Shown piece by piece: positions 1-12,015 of a DNA stretch of 64,000 bases (position 1 is its first letter; each line of letters begins with the position of its first letter). A model generated the notes under the pieces. It saw only the letters and a program-made list of their open reading frames with translations, was not told the origin of the DNA and did no database searches. A program made the translations under genes and the position numbers. The DNA comes from Ahaetulla prasina (Eukaryota; Chordata; Lepidosauria; Squamata; Colubridae): NCBI RefSeq assembly GCF_028640845.1, contig NC_080539.1, forward strand, positions 104,930,554-104,994,553, given 5' to 3'.

Positions 1-271
1 GTCAGACATGTTGTTTCTCAGGCCTCATGAACTCTTTGCAATTAGGTGAAATAATCAGAAAGGACAACTGAATCAAAAATATGAATGGCTGACCCTACTG
101 CGACTGTAAATATGCGGGTCTATGCTTAACCAGGAAGATGCATTTTATTTCGAAAGAACGACCTAACTTTGGCTTCTTAGCTTAATGTATATTCCTAAAA
201 CTCAATCCTTGCTTTCTGCTTCAAATCTTGCACAGGATCATTCCCATTTTATCAGATACCTACTGTATATG

Positions 272-423
272 AAGGGGTGGGTTCTACTCACCTTTAATAC
301 CGGTTCACAACGGGAGCGTGCGCAGAAGCCCCTTGATGAAGTTGGGGTGGGTGGGCGGAGCCTCCCGCCAGTTTTACTACCTGTTTTATAGAACCGGACA
401 GAACCGGGAGCAACCCACCACTG
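272..423. mobile_element. hAT-type MITE, GGTGGGTT subfamily
   Basis: The left end reads as a degraded CAGGGGTGGGTTCTACT and the right end as CAACCCACCACTG, so the two ends are inverted repeats. The flanks tgtatatg (264-271) and tatatatg (424-431) match at 7 of 8 positions, as expected for an 8-bp hAT target duplication. The interior has ACCGGTTC-like inverted motifs and a GGGCGGAGCC box shared with copies at 16.3, 47.1 and 60.4 kb. It encodes no transposase. Confidence 0.75.
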
Positions 424-431
424 TATATATG

Positions 432-1450
432 AGAACAATTCTTAGATAACAAGTATTATATAATCCAAGATATAATTCTTAAAGCAAGAGGCAAGTTCAG
501 AAACACAGGAAGCCACCCAAGTGAGAAGTTATACATTTCCCATGCCATGCAAAAACAGCCTCTGGCCCGTTGGAGGTAGAGGAAAAGAGTTTCAATGACA
601 AATAAGAAAGCAATTCTCCATTCAGAACGCAAATTATATTTTCTAATTGATATACAGCATTCTACCATTTAGAGAAAGCATCTCCCACATATTCCTGTTA
701 TTTATCAACCACCTTCTCCAAGGGCAGCCTACCAAGTCCTATACAGTGGTGAAGCCAACTTTACTTTCCACCCCTACCATCAATGACCACTTTCCTGCAG
801 TCTTGCAGAAGTGCATTTATTTTTGGTCTTCGCTGATTCCACTATTTGGCCGGCCTCTGAGGCTCAGCATATAATCACATGCAAAGACAAGTCTTTTTGG
901 CATCATTTCAGCGTACCACATATCTTCTTACTATGATTTTTAGCATCCCGTACTGCCAAGAGCTATTTAATTTCTATTCTGGCTGGGAGACAAGGCAACA
1001 TTTCACTGGTGGCAAACTCCATCTTTCACTCCCTTTCAATCATTTTAATGGGCTTGATTTAGACTCTCAGGGACCAAAACTGTAAAAAGAAATTCTATAA
1101 ATACACTAGGGGAGACGTATTTGAAAAGCCAAAGTACCTATTTGTAACAAAGATGCTCCTGAGGCTTTGCTAATTATTCATATTCTGCTATTCGTGGCGT
1201 GGTATATGATATAATAGAGTGGTAAACTTGCTAGGAGTAGAACATAAAGATTTTTCATATTGGGCTGTGGGAATTTGCTATTCAACTTGCTCTTGAAGTT
1301 GACCAATAACAACCCCTTTCCAATACCTTGGACTTTAGATGTTGGTAACAAACTACTGAAAAAAATTGACATAATTTATTGTTGTATTATTTTTTAAAAA
1401 AACATGGCAAATGAGTAGGGAAACTTAAAAGTCTATAATAGCCTTCCCTG
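432..1450. other. Unannotated low-copy DNA
   Basis: AT-rich DNA with only short ORFs that have no recognisable domain or codon bias. I see no repeat family, RNA gene or regulatory motif here. Confidence 0.5.
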
Positions 1451-1571
1451 GATTGATTGATTGATTTATATGTCACCCACATTATTTTTATAAATAACCC
1501 AAGACATGAATAGACTAATGCTTCTTCTTTCTCCTATTTTCTCTACAAAACCCTGTGAGGTGAGTTTGGAT

Positions 1572-1616
<45 letters not shown>

Positions 1617-1745
1617 AGGGAGGGAGGGAGGGAGGGAGGGACTGGCCCAAAGTCACTCAGGTGGATTTCATGCCTTAAGTGGTAATAAAACTCACAATCT
1701 CTTGGTTTCCAGCCTGGTGCCTTAATCACTAAACCAAACTGGCTC
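1451..1745 (-). mobile_element. tRNA-derived SINE (GAGAGCCAGTTTGG family)
   Basis: On the minus strand the element starts AGAGCCAGTTTGGTTTAGTG, an RNA polymerase III A-box-like head, followed by a GTGAGTTTTATTACC B-box-like stretch. It continues through GTGACTTTGGGCCAGT and ends in a (GATT)n-like tail at 1451-1465. The same family occurs at 14.88, 18.69 and 56.74 kb. A long GA/GGGA microsatellite has expanded inside it, at the place where other copies read TCTCTCAGCC. Confidence 0.75.
1575..1640. repeat. (GA)n followed by (GGGA)n microsatellite
   Basis: Pure GA repeats pass into GGGA repeats. The tract lies inside the SINE body and probably grew from the family's native TC-rich segment. Confidence 0.95.
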
Positions 1746-2348
1746 TAATCCAGAAAAAAAAAAAAGAGAAAAAAAATCTGGAAATCTCTGCTCTCTTGCT
1801 GCATGCTATGTGCTGTCAGTTTTGTGCTCATTACAGCTCTCGGCACAAAAAGGAAATGGTACCTACAACTATCAATCACTACCCACTAAAAAGCTTTATA
1901 AACCTCTGTTAGGTGATGTTCATGAGATAGAAGCGTTGTGCATAATCTCAGGGTGCTGGGATTTCCTTCAGAATATATTTTTTACTCTAGGTCAGATTCC
2001 AAAAGTGTTGAGGAGAAGAAAAATAATAATAATACAGTATTCAGGACGGTCATTCTTAATTGCATGTAGTGCCTCAAAATTCGTTTGAATTTTCAATGAA
2101 TTTCAGATTACATTTTCTCTCCCTTCCCTGTTGAAACTTCCCATTGCAGGATGCTTGGCCCAGTTGTCTCAGAGAATGATGAGTCAGAATTTCTGTCACT
2201 TGAAAAAGACAAATGTTTAAATATAAGAGTGGACTCTGAGAAATGATTGGGCGGTGGGTCAAGGATACAGTCCCACAAACAGCACCAAATGCTTTTATTT
2301 ATTGTGTTTTATGGAGCCAATGATCCGGGGTCATCTGCTCCAACGTCT
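1746..2348. other. Unannotated low-copy DNA
   Basis: No repeat family or gene recognised. A short A-rich run follows the SINE. Confidence 0.5.
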
Positions 2349-2356
2349 GGCCTAGT

Positions 2357-2723
2357 CAGTGGTGGGATTAAAATAATTTAACAACCGGTTCTCTGCCCTA
2401 ATGACCAGCTGGGTAGGTGTGGCTCGGTGGTCATGTGACCGTGTGGGCGTGCCCAACTCAACGTTACTCGCGTCGATGGGCACTTCGCCTTAGCTGTTAC
2501 AATATAATCAGGGTTAACCAGACAGGGTGTTTCTGTAAGCAGGGCAATAAAGATTAGGCTAGAAACAACACCAGAATATTTCCTTCCTGCCTTCCTTACA
2601 GGATTAGCCCTGTAAAGTGGAAAAAAAAACAAAAGGAGATTTCTTCCAACAACTGGTTCTCCAAACTGCTTAGAAAGTTAACAACCTCCAGAATAGGTGT
2701 GAACCAGCTGAATCCCACTACTG
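2357..2723. mobile_element. hAT-type MITE, CAGTGGTGGGATT subfamily
   Basis: The left terminus CAGTGGTGGGATT and the right terminus GAATCCCACTACTG are inverted repeats. The element is flanked by a perfect 8-bp target duplication, ggcctagt, at 2349-2356 and 2724-2731. The body has no transposase ORF. Paralogues lie at 21025-21839 (disrupted by an L2) and, with a different interior, at 23145-23534. Confidence 0.92.
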
Positions 2724-2731
2724 GGCCTAGT

Positions 2732-3407
2732 GCAAGATGCCATAGTTTAGTGCAGGATATGACTGCAGTGTTCCTTACAAGCGATTGTTCATCCTCTCTA
2801 TAAAGTCTTTCCAAGGCAAAAGAGTTTAATAGTCTTTACAAATAGGAATTTTGTCCTCAAAGTTTGACATATCTTTTGTACTTTATAGCTATTCGTTCTG
2901 CTGGGTCCCTCTGAAATAAGCAGTTAGTTGTTCTGCATTGCAGCTTATTAGATCTTTGAAGGCTGCCCTATGCTTTCTTTAATTTCACATTCTCCAGGCT
3001 AAACATATCTTTTTTGGGTGATGCTGATAAGTCTTAATTTCCTGTTCCTTTTTAATCTCTTTCCTTTTTTTATTGCTTGCTCTTGAGCAATCAGATGAGT
3101 ATCTGACTTGAATAAGGATCAAATTTTTTCTTGTCTATTCTTGTTCTGCAGAGGGGCAGCCATATAATTTCTTTTTATGACGTTGCTTCATTTCATTTTT
3201 ATTTGGTAAGCACTGGTCCTGTGGTTCTCTCCAGGAGTATCAGAAGAACAAGCTTGGCAACAAAGAAGCATTTTATCATGGCAAAGGTTAAGTTTATAGT
3301 AAATTATGAAGCCTAACACAACTAGTATGAAAGCATTTGCTTGTGGGTAATTCTAGGATGAATTTAAATAATTGAAATGTGTCATTAGTCACTTGTGATA
3401 AATGAAG
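2732..3407. other. Unannotated low-copy DNA
   Basis: AT-rich sequence with no recognised repeat, exon or RNA gene. Confidence 0.5.
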
Positions 3408-3408
3408 C

Positions 3409-3429
3409 TATCTATCTATCATCTATATC

Positions 3430-3509
<80 letters not shown>

Positions 3510-3510
3510 A
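3409..3510. repeat. (TATC)n microsatellite
   Basis: About 100 bases of TATC/ATCT tetranucleotide repeat, with three short interruptions near both ends. Confidence 0.97.
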
Positions 3511-3887
3511 TCTGTAATCTAGATATATGTTTATAATATTTTAAGCTTTATTTTTCTTATTTTGTATTTTTATTTCTAATGTTTTAATATAAATGTGATG
3601 TAAAATGTACCATAAGCAAACAAACAAACGAATGAATGAAACAAACTTTTTTCCTATCATTTTGATATCTCTCTCTAAAATAATGTGGACGTTTCCAAAT
3701 TGGAGTCAGTTGAAGATTGCATTCATAAAGGGAGTTATGAAAATGGAAATATAAGAAAGGGACTTTTTCTTTTTTTATAAAATGCTTCAGTTCTGGTATG
3801 TTGTTGAATGTTGTGATATTACAATGCATTAAATAAGCATAAGCAGTAATCCATCAGAAATTCTCCAAATGGTTAAGAATTACAATA

Positions 3888-4282
3888 CAGGTAGTCCTCG
3901 ACTTATGACCACAATTAAGTTCAAAATTTATGTTGCTGAGTGAAACATTTGTTAAGTGAATTTTGCCCCATTGTATGACTTTTCTTGCCACAGTTGCTTA
4001 GTGACTCACTGCAGTTAAGTTAGTAACACGGTTGTTAAGTGAATCTGACTTCCCTATTGACTTTTCTTGTCAGAAGGTCGCAAAAACTGATCATGGGTCT
4101 CCAGGACATTGCAACTGGTTCATTAAATATGAACCAGTTGCCAAGTGTCTGAATTTTGATCATGTGACCTTGGGAATGCTGCAATGATTGTAAGGGTGAA
4201 AAACGGTCATAAGTCACTCTTTTCAGTGCTGTTGTAACTTTGAAATATCACTAAATGAACTGTTGTAAGTCGAGGACTACCA
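3888..4282. mobile_element. Tc1/mariner-type (Tigger-like) MITE, CAGGTAGTCCTC family
   Basis: It starts CAGGTAGTCCTCGACTTATG after a TA dinucleotide and ends in the inverted form GTAAGTCGAGGACTACC. The termini resemble those of mammalian Tigger elements. Copies of the same family lie at 9915, 22963 and 51352. It has no coding capacity. Confidence 0.85.
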
Positions 4283-4483
4283 TTAATAACAACAGTGAGT
4301 TCTGATAGATCCCACTGAAGTATTCAGTACCAAAGGAATATTATTAATATTGCCTTACATTGCCTTTTCTTTTTCATACATCAACCCTAACTAATTGTGC
4401 AGGAGAATCTGGAGGAGAACATCAGAAGTTTTTAGTGTGCGAGTATGAAAATACAGCAGGAGACACTATGGACAACTTGCCCC

Positions 4484-4700
4484 AAGCCATTTAGGGCTTT
4501 ACATATGAATACAGAATTGGGCCTGAAACATACAGAAAGTCAATGGAGATGAGAAAACTCTGGTATAATATAATCACATTGATCAGATCTACCTGAGTCT
4601 GTCTGTCTGTCTGTCTGTCTCCCATCTTTCTATTTGTTGAATATATATGGCTGCCCATCTATACAGTAAAACTCTGGGTGGCAGTAAGATCGCTCTGTTT
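4484..4700 (-). mobile_element. Ancient L2-like LINE remnant with (CTGT)n
   Basis: The segment GGGCTTTACATATGAATACA followed by GGGCCTGAAAC and GTCAATGG aligns by eye with the C-terminal RT region of the L2 copies at 39.9 and 49.1 kb. A (CTGT)n run at 4593-4620 and an old LINE 3'-end motif (TATATGGCTGCCCATCT, then GACTCTGGGTGGC-like) follow. The divergence is high. Confidence 0.45.
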
Positions 4701-5030
4701 TGAACTGGATGACGTTTCTAAACTATTTTTACACTGGAGTAATGGAGAGGTTACTAATATATCCAGTTGCCAGTGATTCTATCCAAATAAGGGGTAAAGA
4801 TGGTATAGGACGAATTTGGCATCCTGGAAATGCTACTCATACCAGTTGGAAAATCTCCCAAGCCCTCCAAAATCCTTCAGAATCCATTGGCTTCTGGGAT
4901 GGAGCTTTCAGGAAATCTTCCAAGTTTGCAGCAGAGAAGGCGACTGAAAGTCAACACTGTTCAGCAGAATATTATCTGGTGTTACAAGGGAACATTTCAG
5001 ATTATCACAATTTTTTCCCATTCAGGAAAA

Positions 5031-5218
5031 GTTAACTGGACTGCTAGCTGCAGTTCAGCAGTTCAGATCTCACTGGCTCAAGGTTGACTCAGCCTTCCAT
5101 CCTTCCGAGATGGGTAAAATGAGGACCCAGATTGTTGGGGGCAATATGCTGACTCTGTAAAACGGTTTAGAGAGGGCTGTAAAAGCACTATGAAGTCTAA
5201 GTGCTATTGCTATTGCTA
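5031..5218 (+). mobile_element. tRNA-derived SINE with (TATTGC)n tail, 5'-truncated
   Basis: It contains a B-box-like GTTCAGATCTC followed by the conserved body GGTTGACTCAGCCTTCCATC, which is shared with the SINEs at 32.1 and 51.9 kb. It ends GCTATTGCTATTGC. Body and tail differ from the L2-tailed SINEs after about 80 bases, so it is a separate subfamily with its own 3' end. Confidence 0.75.
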
Positions 5219-6490
5219 ATCCAGAATATATCCTACAATAGGCATTGAACCAATGATGCGTATTAGAGCACATTCATGTTGTTAATGGACTGAGGTGTTC
5301 CAGTTGCAAAAGCATCAATATAGATGTCCCTCAGGATAAACATGGTATGACTCTTCCTCATCCAATTCACCATACAGAAACTACTTCTTTTGAACACAGT
5401 TAATAGTAGTTAATAATGAATGGGTATAAATACACAGATTTTCTTTCTTATGATGTGCCTGTATGGGCTGCACACTCTGTTATTTATTTCAATTTATTTC
5501 ATAGTAAACCTTCATTTTGATGTGCACCTTGTATACTTGCCTGCAGTTGTCTAGGCAAAATCCTGCTTTTGCTTTGTCACAACATTATAATTTTGGGGGC
5601 CCTTCATCTACTTATTTTCAAAGAAATTTTATACATAAAAGCATGATAAAAATCACACTTTTCTTATTCAAAAGAAACAAGGCAAGAGCACAAAATTAAC
5701 TCACAACTGGATAGTATGCATTGTATTATGGATGCTGTTGTCATTGCTAAATCAAAACCTTATTCATGTACATAATTTAATGTAGCTATCTCATATAACA
5801 AAAAATATAGAGCAAATGTGGTGCTAACATTTGGACAGAGCTAAATTAAATTCAGAATGCTAAAAACATTGACATTACATAACAAGCACACTTTCAATAG
5901 TTTTACAAAATATGTAATAACAATTAAATTAGGTTAAGGATTAACCTTAACCTGCTATTAATTATCCTGCACATTGTTTAGAACAAAGACGTGAAAAATT
6001 GCATAATTCACTGTTCCCTAGAGGTGTTGAATTTTCTTGTACCATGATGAATGAGATGATGGGAGTTGTCATCCAGTATAGTTTGGACACCTAGGTTGAG
6101 TAGTCCAATTTAAGTGACAGAATAGACATCCCAATTAGAAAGGATTGTTGTTATTGTTTTTGAGAACATGCAACTGAAACAGACTTCAAGAGATATTTAT
6201 GGTAGTTAAAAACAGCATAGAAGCAAATAGTTTCGGAAGTAAATTCTTTTAGGAGCTCTTTGGTGTGAGCTCATTATATAATTAGCTTCCATAATGCTGG
6301 TATTTAGTTGCATAAGAAAGGTTATATCCTTAGTAAGTTGCTCTAGGCACTCCCATCTAGAAACAAGATCTAATTAGTCAGGAATTACTTCTTTGTTATA
6401 TAGAGGATGCAGTGTCCATATTAGATATTTGACAGTCTCTGAGTGGGTGAGAGTGATGGTACAACATTTTTCTTTGCTGTAGTTCAGATT
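5219..6490. other. Unannotated low-copy DNA
   Basis: AT-rich DNA; only short uninformative ORFs. No repeat or gene recognised. Confidence 0.5.
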
Positions 6491-6890
6491 CTTTAGAATA
6501 GAATCGAATAAGAGACTTAAAAGGGACCTTGGAGGTCTTCTAGTCCAACCCTATGCTCAGGCAAGAAACCCTATACCATTTCAGACAAATGGTTGTCTAA
6601 TCTCTTCTTCAAAACTTCCAGTGTTGGAGCATCTACAACTTCTGGAGGCAAGTTGTTCCACTGATTAATTTTTCTAACTGTCAGGAAATTTTTCCTTAGT
6701 TCTAGGGTGCTTCTCTCCTTGATTAAGTTTCCATCCATTGCTTCTTGTCTTGCCTTCAGGTGCTTTGGAGAATAGATTGACTCCCTCTTCCTTGTGGCAG
6801 CCCCTGACATATTAGAACAATGCTATTATGTCACCTCTACTCCTTCTTATCATTATACCCAATTCCAGCAACTGTTCTTTATATGTTTTC
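6491..6890 (-). mobile_element. CR1 LINE 3' end
   Basis: The text AAAAGGGACCTTGGAGGTCT, CCAACCC and CAGACAAATGGTTGTC is the classic CR1 ORF2 3' end read in reverse. It contains the C-terminal ORF2 fragment at 6571-6810 and is 5'-truncated, as CR1 copies usually are. The 3' end (6491-6510) carries AGAATAGAATCG, a degraded CR1 tail repeat. Confidence 0.9.
6571..6810 (-). pseudogene. CR1 ORF2 C-terminal fragment
   Basis: A 79-residue reading frame corresponds to the extreme C-terminus of the CR1 reverse transcriptase polyprotein. It contains LRKNFLTVRKINQWNNLPPE and a VLKKRLDNHL ending, both typical of the family. There is no RT catalytic motif, because the copy begins downstream of the polymerase domain. 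It is a non-functional 5'-truncated retroposon relic, not a host gene. Confidence 0.85.
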
Positions 6891-8020
6891 AGAATTCTAA
6901 AGTATCATTAGCTACTTTACTTGAATTTGAACTCTAATGGCCAATATCTTAATTTAATGGAATTAGTAATTCTTTAAATAAATACCGGTATATATTTTCT
7001 AAAATTCAGCAAATGATTTTTTTCAGATTCACCTTAATAAAGTCCAGTAAAGTAAAATAAACTTCAATAACTCATTTCATCTTCATTATGCTCATCCTCC
7101 ACAGACAGATGTTTTGGTTTAAAAAGGTGGCAGTGCTGCCTATTTGCCATCATAATAGAGAACTTATAGAATAAAACTTTGGGTGGATCTAGCATGTTGA
7201 CATCATTAATAAACTGCAAAGGTTTTAATTCTAGGTTACAAATCACAATAAAATCATATATTTTCTCATAACTATCAACCCCTTACCTGTAATGAATACA
7301 CACACACACACACACACACACACACCCATACATGCATACAGATTTTCTTTTTTTAGAAGAGTGACAGCACTGTTTAAGCTAAGGAGATGTCTTGAAGTCA
7401 GATGTTTTTTGCATAGTTTGTCCTTGTTCTCTTTTACATTGAATAAACAATGGCAGCTTATTCTTTGACCTCTGTATTATAAACATCCTTGCTTGCCATG
7501 TACTGTGTACTGCACGTTTGCATTTATTAAGGTGAATCTGAGAGGAAGGGCCAGCCTATTTTGGAACAACTAAACTATTTCATTTTTACTAATCAGTCAT
7601 CAACAACAATAAAAGAAATTTTGGGTGTTTCTTTCAAACAGTACAAAAAAGAGTGAGTCATGGAAATGGTCCTTGGTTTATACTAGTCCATAACTCAGAG
7701 AACAGAATTAGGGCACGTTTGTAAAATCTAGGTGGCATTTGTCTAATAAGCTAGATTTGCAATCTGGAGCAACAGCAAAAGAACCTTTTGATGAACTTTC
7801 ATATATTTAATTTTTCATCCAGAATTGGCATTGTAAAACCAATGCTTAGAATTAGCAGAAAGAGACAATCAGTAACTGTTTGAATTTGGATCAAGACCAA
7901 AACGTAAAAAATGGATTGATTAATAGTGGAACTAATATGGACTTTAGCTTTCGGGCAACGTAAACCAAGAAATCTTTATGTTGTTAACTTACTTCTTCTG
8001 AACAGTGATAGACTTTATAA
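6891..8020. other. Low-copy DNA with a (CA)n tract
   Basis: AT-rich with no gene recognised. A (CA)n microsatellite occupies about 7293-7325. Confidence 0.55.
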
Positions 8021-8524
8021 TTTATTTATTTATTTATTTATTTTATTTATTTTGTCACAACAAAATATATAAGTATCATACAAAAAAGATTATATAGTGT
8101 ATAAACATATATATGAGTAAATATTAGGAGGAATAAGCATATATATATATATAAGAAGGAGAAAAAGAAAAACAATAGGACAGGAACGGTAGGCACGTTT
8201 GTGCTTTTATGCACGCCCCTTATGGTCCTCTTAGGAATGGGGTGAGGTCAATATTAGAAAGTTTTTGGTTAAAGCTTTTGGGATTATGGGAAGAGACCAC
8301 AGAGTCAGGTAAAGTATTCCAAGCACTGATGATTCCGTTACAGAAGTCATATTTTCTGCAATTTAGATTAAAGCGGTTAACATTAAGTTTAAATCTATTG
8401 GTTGCTCTTGTATTATTGCAATTAAAGCTGAAGTAGTCTTTAACAGGAAGGACATTACAATAGATGATTCTGTGAGTTAAACTTAGGTCTTGTTGAAGGC
8501 GACGGTGTTCCAAGTTTTCTAAGG
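8021..8524 (-). mobile_element. CR1-group LINE 3' end, TTTTGTCACAACA family
   Basis: Read on the minus strand it ends in (AAAT)n-type tails at 8021-8050, preceded by TGTTGTGACAAAATAAATAA. It shares about 500 bases with the longer copy at 54202-55135 and stops abruptly at 8524 within that homology, so it is 5'-truncated. A short (AT)n run lies in its 3' UTR near 8136-8152. Confidence 0.9.
8220..8513 (-). pseudogene. CR1-group LINE ORF2 C-terminal fragment
   Basis: The 97-residue fragment includes the motifs RRLQQDLSLTHRI, NTRATNRFKLNVNRF and SAWNTLPDSVV. It ends FLRGP, exactly like the fragment at 54352-55005. These are the C-terminal residues after the RT thumb in CR1/Jockey-group LINEs. The polymerase domain is absent. 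Confidence 0.85.
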
Positions 8525-9914
8525 AAAACTTTTTCTATTCAAGGAGATATCACCAAGATATGCCTTAAAAATATGCCCTCCCTCTCCCTCTCCCTCCCTC
8601 CTCTTTTTCTCTCTCCTTATGAATGAATTTTGTTGGGGAAGTACAGACCATTTAACAATGTTTAAGGTAGGAGGGTAAGAATACTTGAAAATTAAGTCAG
8701 ACTATCTTTATCATTTTCTTTTTCTAAGATGACACCTACCAAGATTTTGTGAAGGATTCCTGTTCCTTCCTATTGAGAGACATTGTTTTTATTTATTTAA
8801 CTTCACAGGCTTCCAAAATGAAGTGATTATTTTTGTAAAAAATGCCAGAAACTAAGTTCTCTTTTTACTGCCCTGATCATTTGGGCAGAAGCAGAAAGAG
8901 ATACACCAAAACAAGGGCTCTTTGTCTGCTGTCCATTCCCTTGCTTTCTGTCCCTTTCTTGCAAGATAAGTTCCTGTGGGTTCAAGTCAGATTAATTCTC
9001 AGAAAACGTCTGGCAAACCAAAATTAAGTATCCAGGTAGAAGGATGAAGGAAGCAATGCAGTTTCTTGCTGTGGCCTCTGAATTCTATCATGTTCCGTTC
9101 TCACAGTACTGTACTTTCTGAATAGAACCCGCACTTATATAAAACATCCCACATTTCCCTTGGGGAGATTTACAACTAATTATGTAAAGTTTTCCATATT
9201 TACCTAGGATTATATTTAAAAGTACAGTATGTATATCATTGCATTTGCTAATATGTAAAGCGTAATATGTAATCTCTCCCTGCTTAGCCATTCAGACATT
9301 TTCTACACCATTTCTAGAGTTATTAAAGGCATTCCAAGATTATATTGAAATATTTATGTGTTTATATTATCCCCATGAAAATCCATCATGGGCTTTTCTG
9401 TTTCCCACTTCATATGTTATTACATATAATAAATATACTGTAGAACTGGGTGAGTTTCAGGGTCAGTTCTTTTTCAGAAAAGTCTGAATGCCTTAGACAG
9501 AACGTTCCCTGCACAAGATTTTCTCAAACAGAGTTCATTTTGTTTCAAATTCCTCTAAAGTGAAGAAAAATAATCCCGAGGCACTTATTCAGAAAGCAGC
9601 CTCCAAATATGAGCCAAAGCTATCGGATCCACGTCTTAGTGCTTAATCACTTCTATGTGAATGAAGGCAGATTTTCAAGGACACATCGTACCTACAGATG
9701 CTACTTGAGACTAAAACTTCAGATTGGAACAATAGAGGAAGTTTGAATCTAAATTCCACTTATTTTATAATATTTTAAGCCAATGAATTTATTCTGATAA
9801 TTTGCTTTGCTGGTCTGTGACTGTTACATTGATGATATTCTGACAATATGTTTTCATCCACCCTCTCTATATCCTCAAACTGTCTCCGAATAGTAATCTG
9901 AACTCAAACAAACA
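8525..9914. other. Unannotated low-copy DNA
   Basis: A CCCTCT-rich pyrimidine run lies at about 8576-8620. Otherwise no repeat or exon is recognised. Confidence 0.5.
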
Positions 9915-10290
9915 CAGCTAGTCCTCGATTTATAGTCACAACTGAGCCCAAAATTTATGTTGCTAAGCAAGGCAGTTGTTAAGTGAATTGTGCCCTATTT
10001 TATGACGGTTCATAAGTGAATCGCTGCTGTTGGTAAGTTGTGAACATGGTTGTTAAGTGAATCTGGCTTCCCCATTGACTTTACTTGTCGGAAGGTCGCA
10101 AAAACATGACCTCAGGATACTGCAGCCATCATAAATATGAGTCGGTTGCCAAGCAGCTGAATTTTGATCATGTGACCGTGGGGATGCTGCAACGGTCATA
10201 AGTGTGAAAAACGTAAGTCACTTTTTAAAGTGCCATTGTAACATTGAACAATCACTAAATGAACTGTTGTAAGTCGAGGACTAACTATAG
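9915..10290. mobile_element. Tc1/mariner-type MITE, CAGGTAGTCCTC family
   Basis: Ends are CAGCTAGTCCTCGATTTATA and the inverted GTAAGTCGAGGACTAAC. The interior matches the 3888 copy throughout, for example GTTAAGTGAATCTGGCTTCC and ATGTGACCGTGGGGATGCTG. There is no ORF. Confidence 0.85.
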
Positions 10291-10971
10291 TTATAGTTCA
10301 CTGAGAAAATGCTTGCATGAAAAGGAAAGTATTTAGATCCCTCAAAAAGTCAGGATTTGTTTAATTGTATAATTAAGCCCTCTATTTTCTTTAATGCCTT
10401 ATTATTTTTATGTTGCTAGCAATGACACATTTATTTTACTCAGGTGCCTCAGATGACAAGGTGTCAAAAAACAATCAGCCAGACTTTTAAAAGTCCTGCT
10501 CATTTATTGGTTCATTTCCATGGTGCTCAGCTGTTCTTAATTTGTTCCCGGATTGTTCCACAAACCAATCAAAAAGATCAATCTATTTTTCTTGCAGAAA
10601 GAATTCATAAGCTCTGAGGAGCTTAAAAATCAGTGCAGAAGTCCCACAAATGTGTTTTTTTCCCCCAGAGACCTGCCTCCAATGGTTAAGTATTATCAAA
10701 TATAGGTCATGTTAATGAGGTAGTCTGCAAGGTTACTATGGAAACTCATATGGAAGTCAGCTGTTGAATACTGATTAAGAAATGTTGCAAATAGTTAAAC
10801 TTGCAGTGGCTGTTTACCAAGTGCATCTGTTAGATGAGTACTCTGATGCACTTCGTAAAAGTGTAAAATATGAAGACATAGGAGAAAGTGTTGAGGACCA
10901 AGTCAATGGCTTTGATAGCTTACAGGAACTGAACATCTCATTCTTCATCCATTAAACTGAATCTTTAGGAA
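10291..10971. other. Low-copy DNA, possible conserved non-coding element
   Basis: No repeat family is recognised. The part around 10440-10700 is not repeat-like and is rich in homeobox- and forkhead-like words, but this is only an impression from sequence texture. Confidence 0.3.
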
Positions 10972-11045
10972 GGCACCAGATTAGAAATTGGGAGACCAAA
11001 AGGCCAGTCATTTCCTTTCAGCCCTAGAAAGGAGGCAATGGCAAA
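10972..11045 (+). mobile_element. SINE fragment (GAGAGCCAGTTTGG family), weak
   Basis: GGCACCAGATTAGAAATTGG and GAGGCAATGGCAAATT resemble the middle of the SINE at 18.85-18.96 kb. Head and tail are missing. It abuts the PLE-like tail directly. Confidence 0.4.
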
Positions 11046-11400
11046 TTGCAACTGAAACTGACCTACAACCAGCCTACAAACCCCTCAGAATCCAAATCAA
11101 CCTCACAGCTAACTAGAGACCCTCAAACAACCCACACAAGCACTTCAGCCCACACAAGCACTTCATCCAGCACTTCACCTCCCAATGACCCTCACCTCCC
11201 CCCTCAGAAGATCCATCACAAGACTCCCACTGATGACTCCCATCTGATCCATCACAAGACCCATCACAAGATCCTCACTTGACACACCCAAAGCCCTTAT
11301 AAATAGAAGAACATTGACACTGACATCCCGTAAACTCCACTGAAGAAGTTACCCAGCCTGGTAATAAAATGTTTGGAAACCAATCCACAAGCTCAGAGAA
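11046..11400 (+). mobile_element. Penelope-like element tail, second family
   Basis: A Pro/Thr/Ser/His-rich reading frame (11046-11282) resembles the low-complexity C-terminal extension seen in the 34-38 kb PLE. It is followed by the conserved tail ACTGAAGAAGTTACCCAGCC, GTAATAAAATGTTTGGAAAC and CCACAAGCTCAGAGAACAA. I know this type of tail from PLE pseudo-LTRs of vertebrates. No RT or GIY-YIG domain is left. Confidence 0.55.
11340..11373 (+). ncRNA. Degenerate hammerhead-like core in PLE tail
   Basis: CTGAAGA at 11340-11346 is followed by one base, then GTTACC (11348-11353), which can pair with GGTAAT (11360-11365; one G-U pair), then AAAA where a hammerhead needs GAAA. The layout equals that of the PLE at 38.2 kb, but the GAAA box is mutated, so it should be inactive. 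Confidence 0.35.
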
Positions 11401-11486
11401 CAAACCTTCACCATCACTTTTGAAATATTGCCATGGAGAGATTTGTCCAGGCAGCCACCAGGAATTAACACTTATTTCAAGGGGCA

Positions 11487-11532
11487 CCAAAACAAAACAA
11501 AACAAAACAAAACAAAACAAAACAAAACAAAA
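11487..11532. repeat. (AAAAC)n microsatellite
   Basis: About nine CAAAA units in a row. Confidence 0.95.
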
Positions 11533-11741
11533 CTGAAACACCATATGTTAACAATGTATAGATTACATCCATACATATCATTACTTCATTATGACTTTGA
11601 CTATCAGGGAGTTTCCAGAAAGTCTTTCAAAATCTAGTACACAATTAAAGATGCATCATCACTGTTGATGTTCTTTGTGAGTACACATATTTTTCATCTG
11701 TTGGACTGTTTTACAGTCCTATGTCTTCATATATATTCCTA

Positions 11742-11876
11742 CCCTGTTTTCCCCAAAATAAGGCATCCCCTGATAATAAGACCAATCGGGCTTTTGAGCG
11801 CATGGCAATAAGGCCAAGCACTTATTTCAGGGTTCAAAAAAATATAAGCCAGGGTCTTATTTTTGGGGAAACACAG
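11742..11876. mobile_element. Tc1/mariner-type MITE, TTTCCCCAAAATAAG family
   Basis: Left terminus CCCTGTTTTCCCCAAAATAA; right terminus CTTATTTTTGGGGAAACACAG. Both sides are flanked by TA. A longer copy lies at 50708-50973. It is non-coding. Confidence 0.85.
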
Positions 11877-11889
11877 TATTAGTATAGGT

Positions 11890-12007
11890 CAGGGGTCTGC
11901 AAACTTGGCTCTTTTAAGACTTGTGGACTTCAACTCCCAGAGTTGGCTGAGGAACTCTGGGAGTTGAAGTCCACAAGTCTTAAAAGAGCCAAGTTTGTAG
12001 ACCCCTG
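11890..12007. mobile_element. Near-perfect palindromic hAT-type MITE
   Basis: The element is almost wholly two long inverted arms starting CAGGGGTCTGCAAACTTGGC. A perfect 8-bp target duplication, gtataggt, lies at 11882-11889 and 12008-12015. The RNA would form a hairpin of about 55 bp. Relatives lie at 18722-18842 and 51111-51182. Confidence 0.95.
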
Positions 12008-12015
12008 GTATAGGT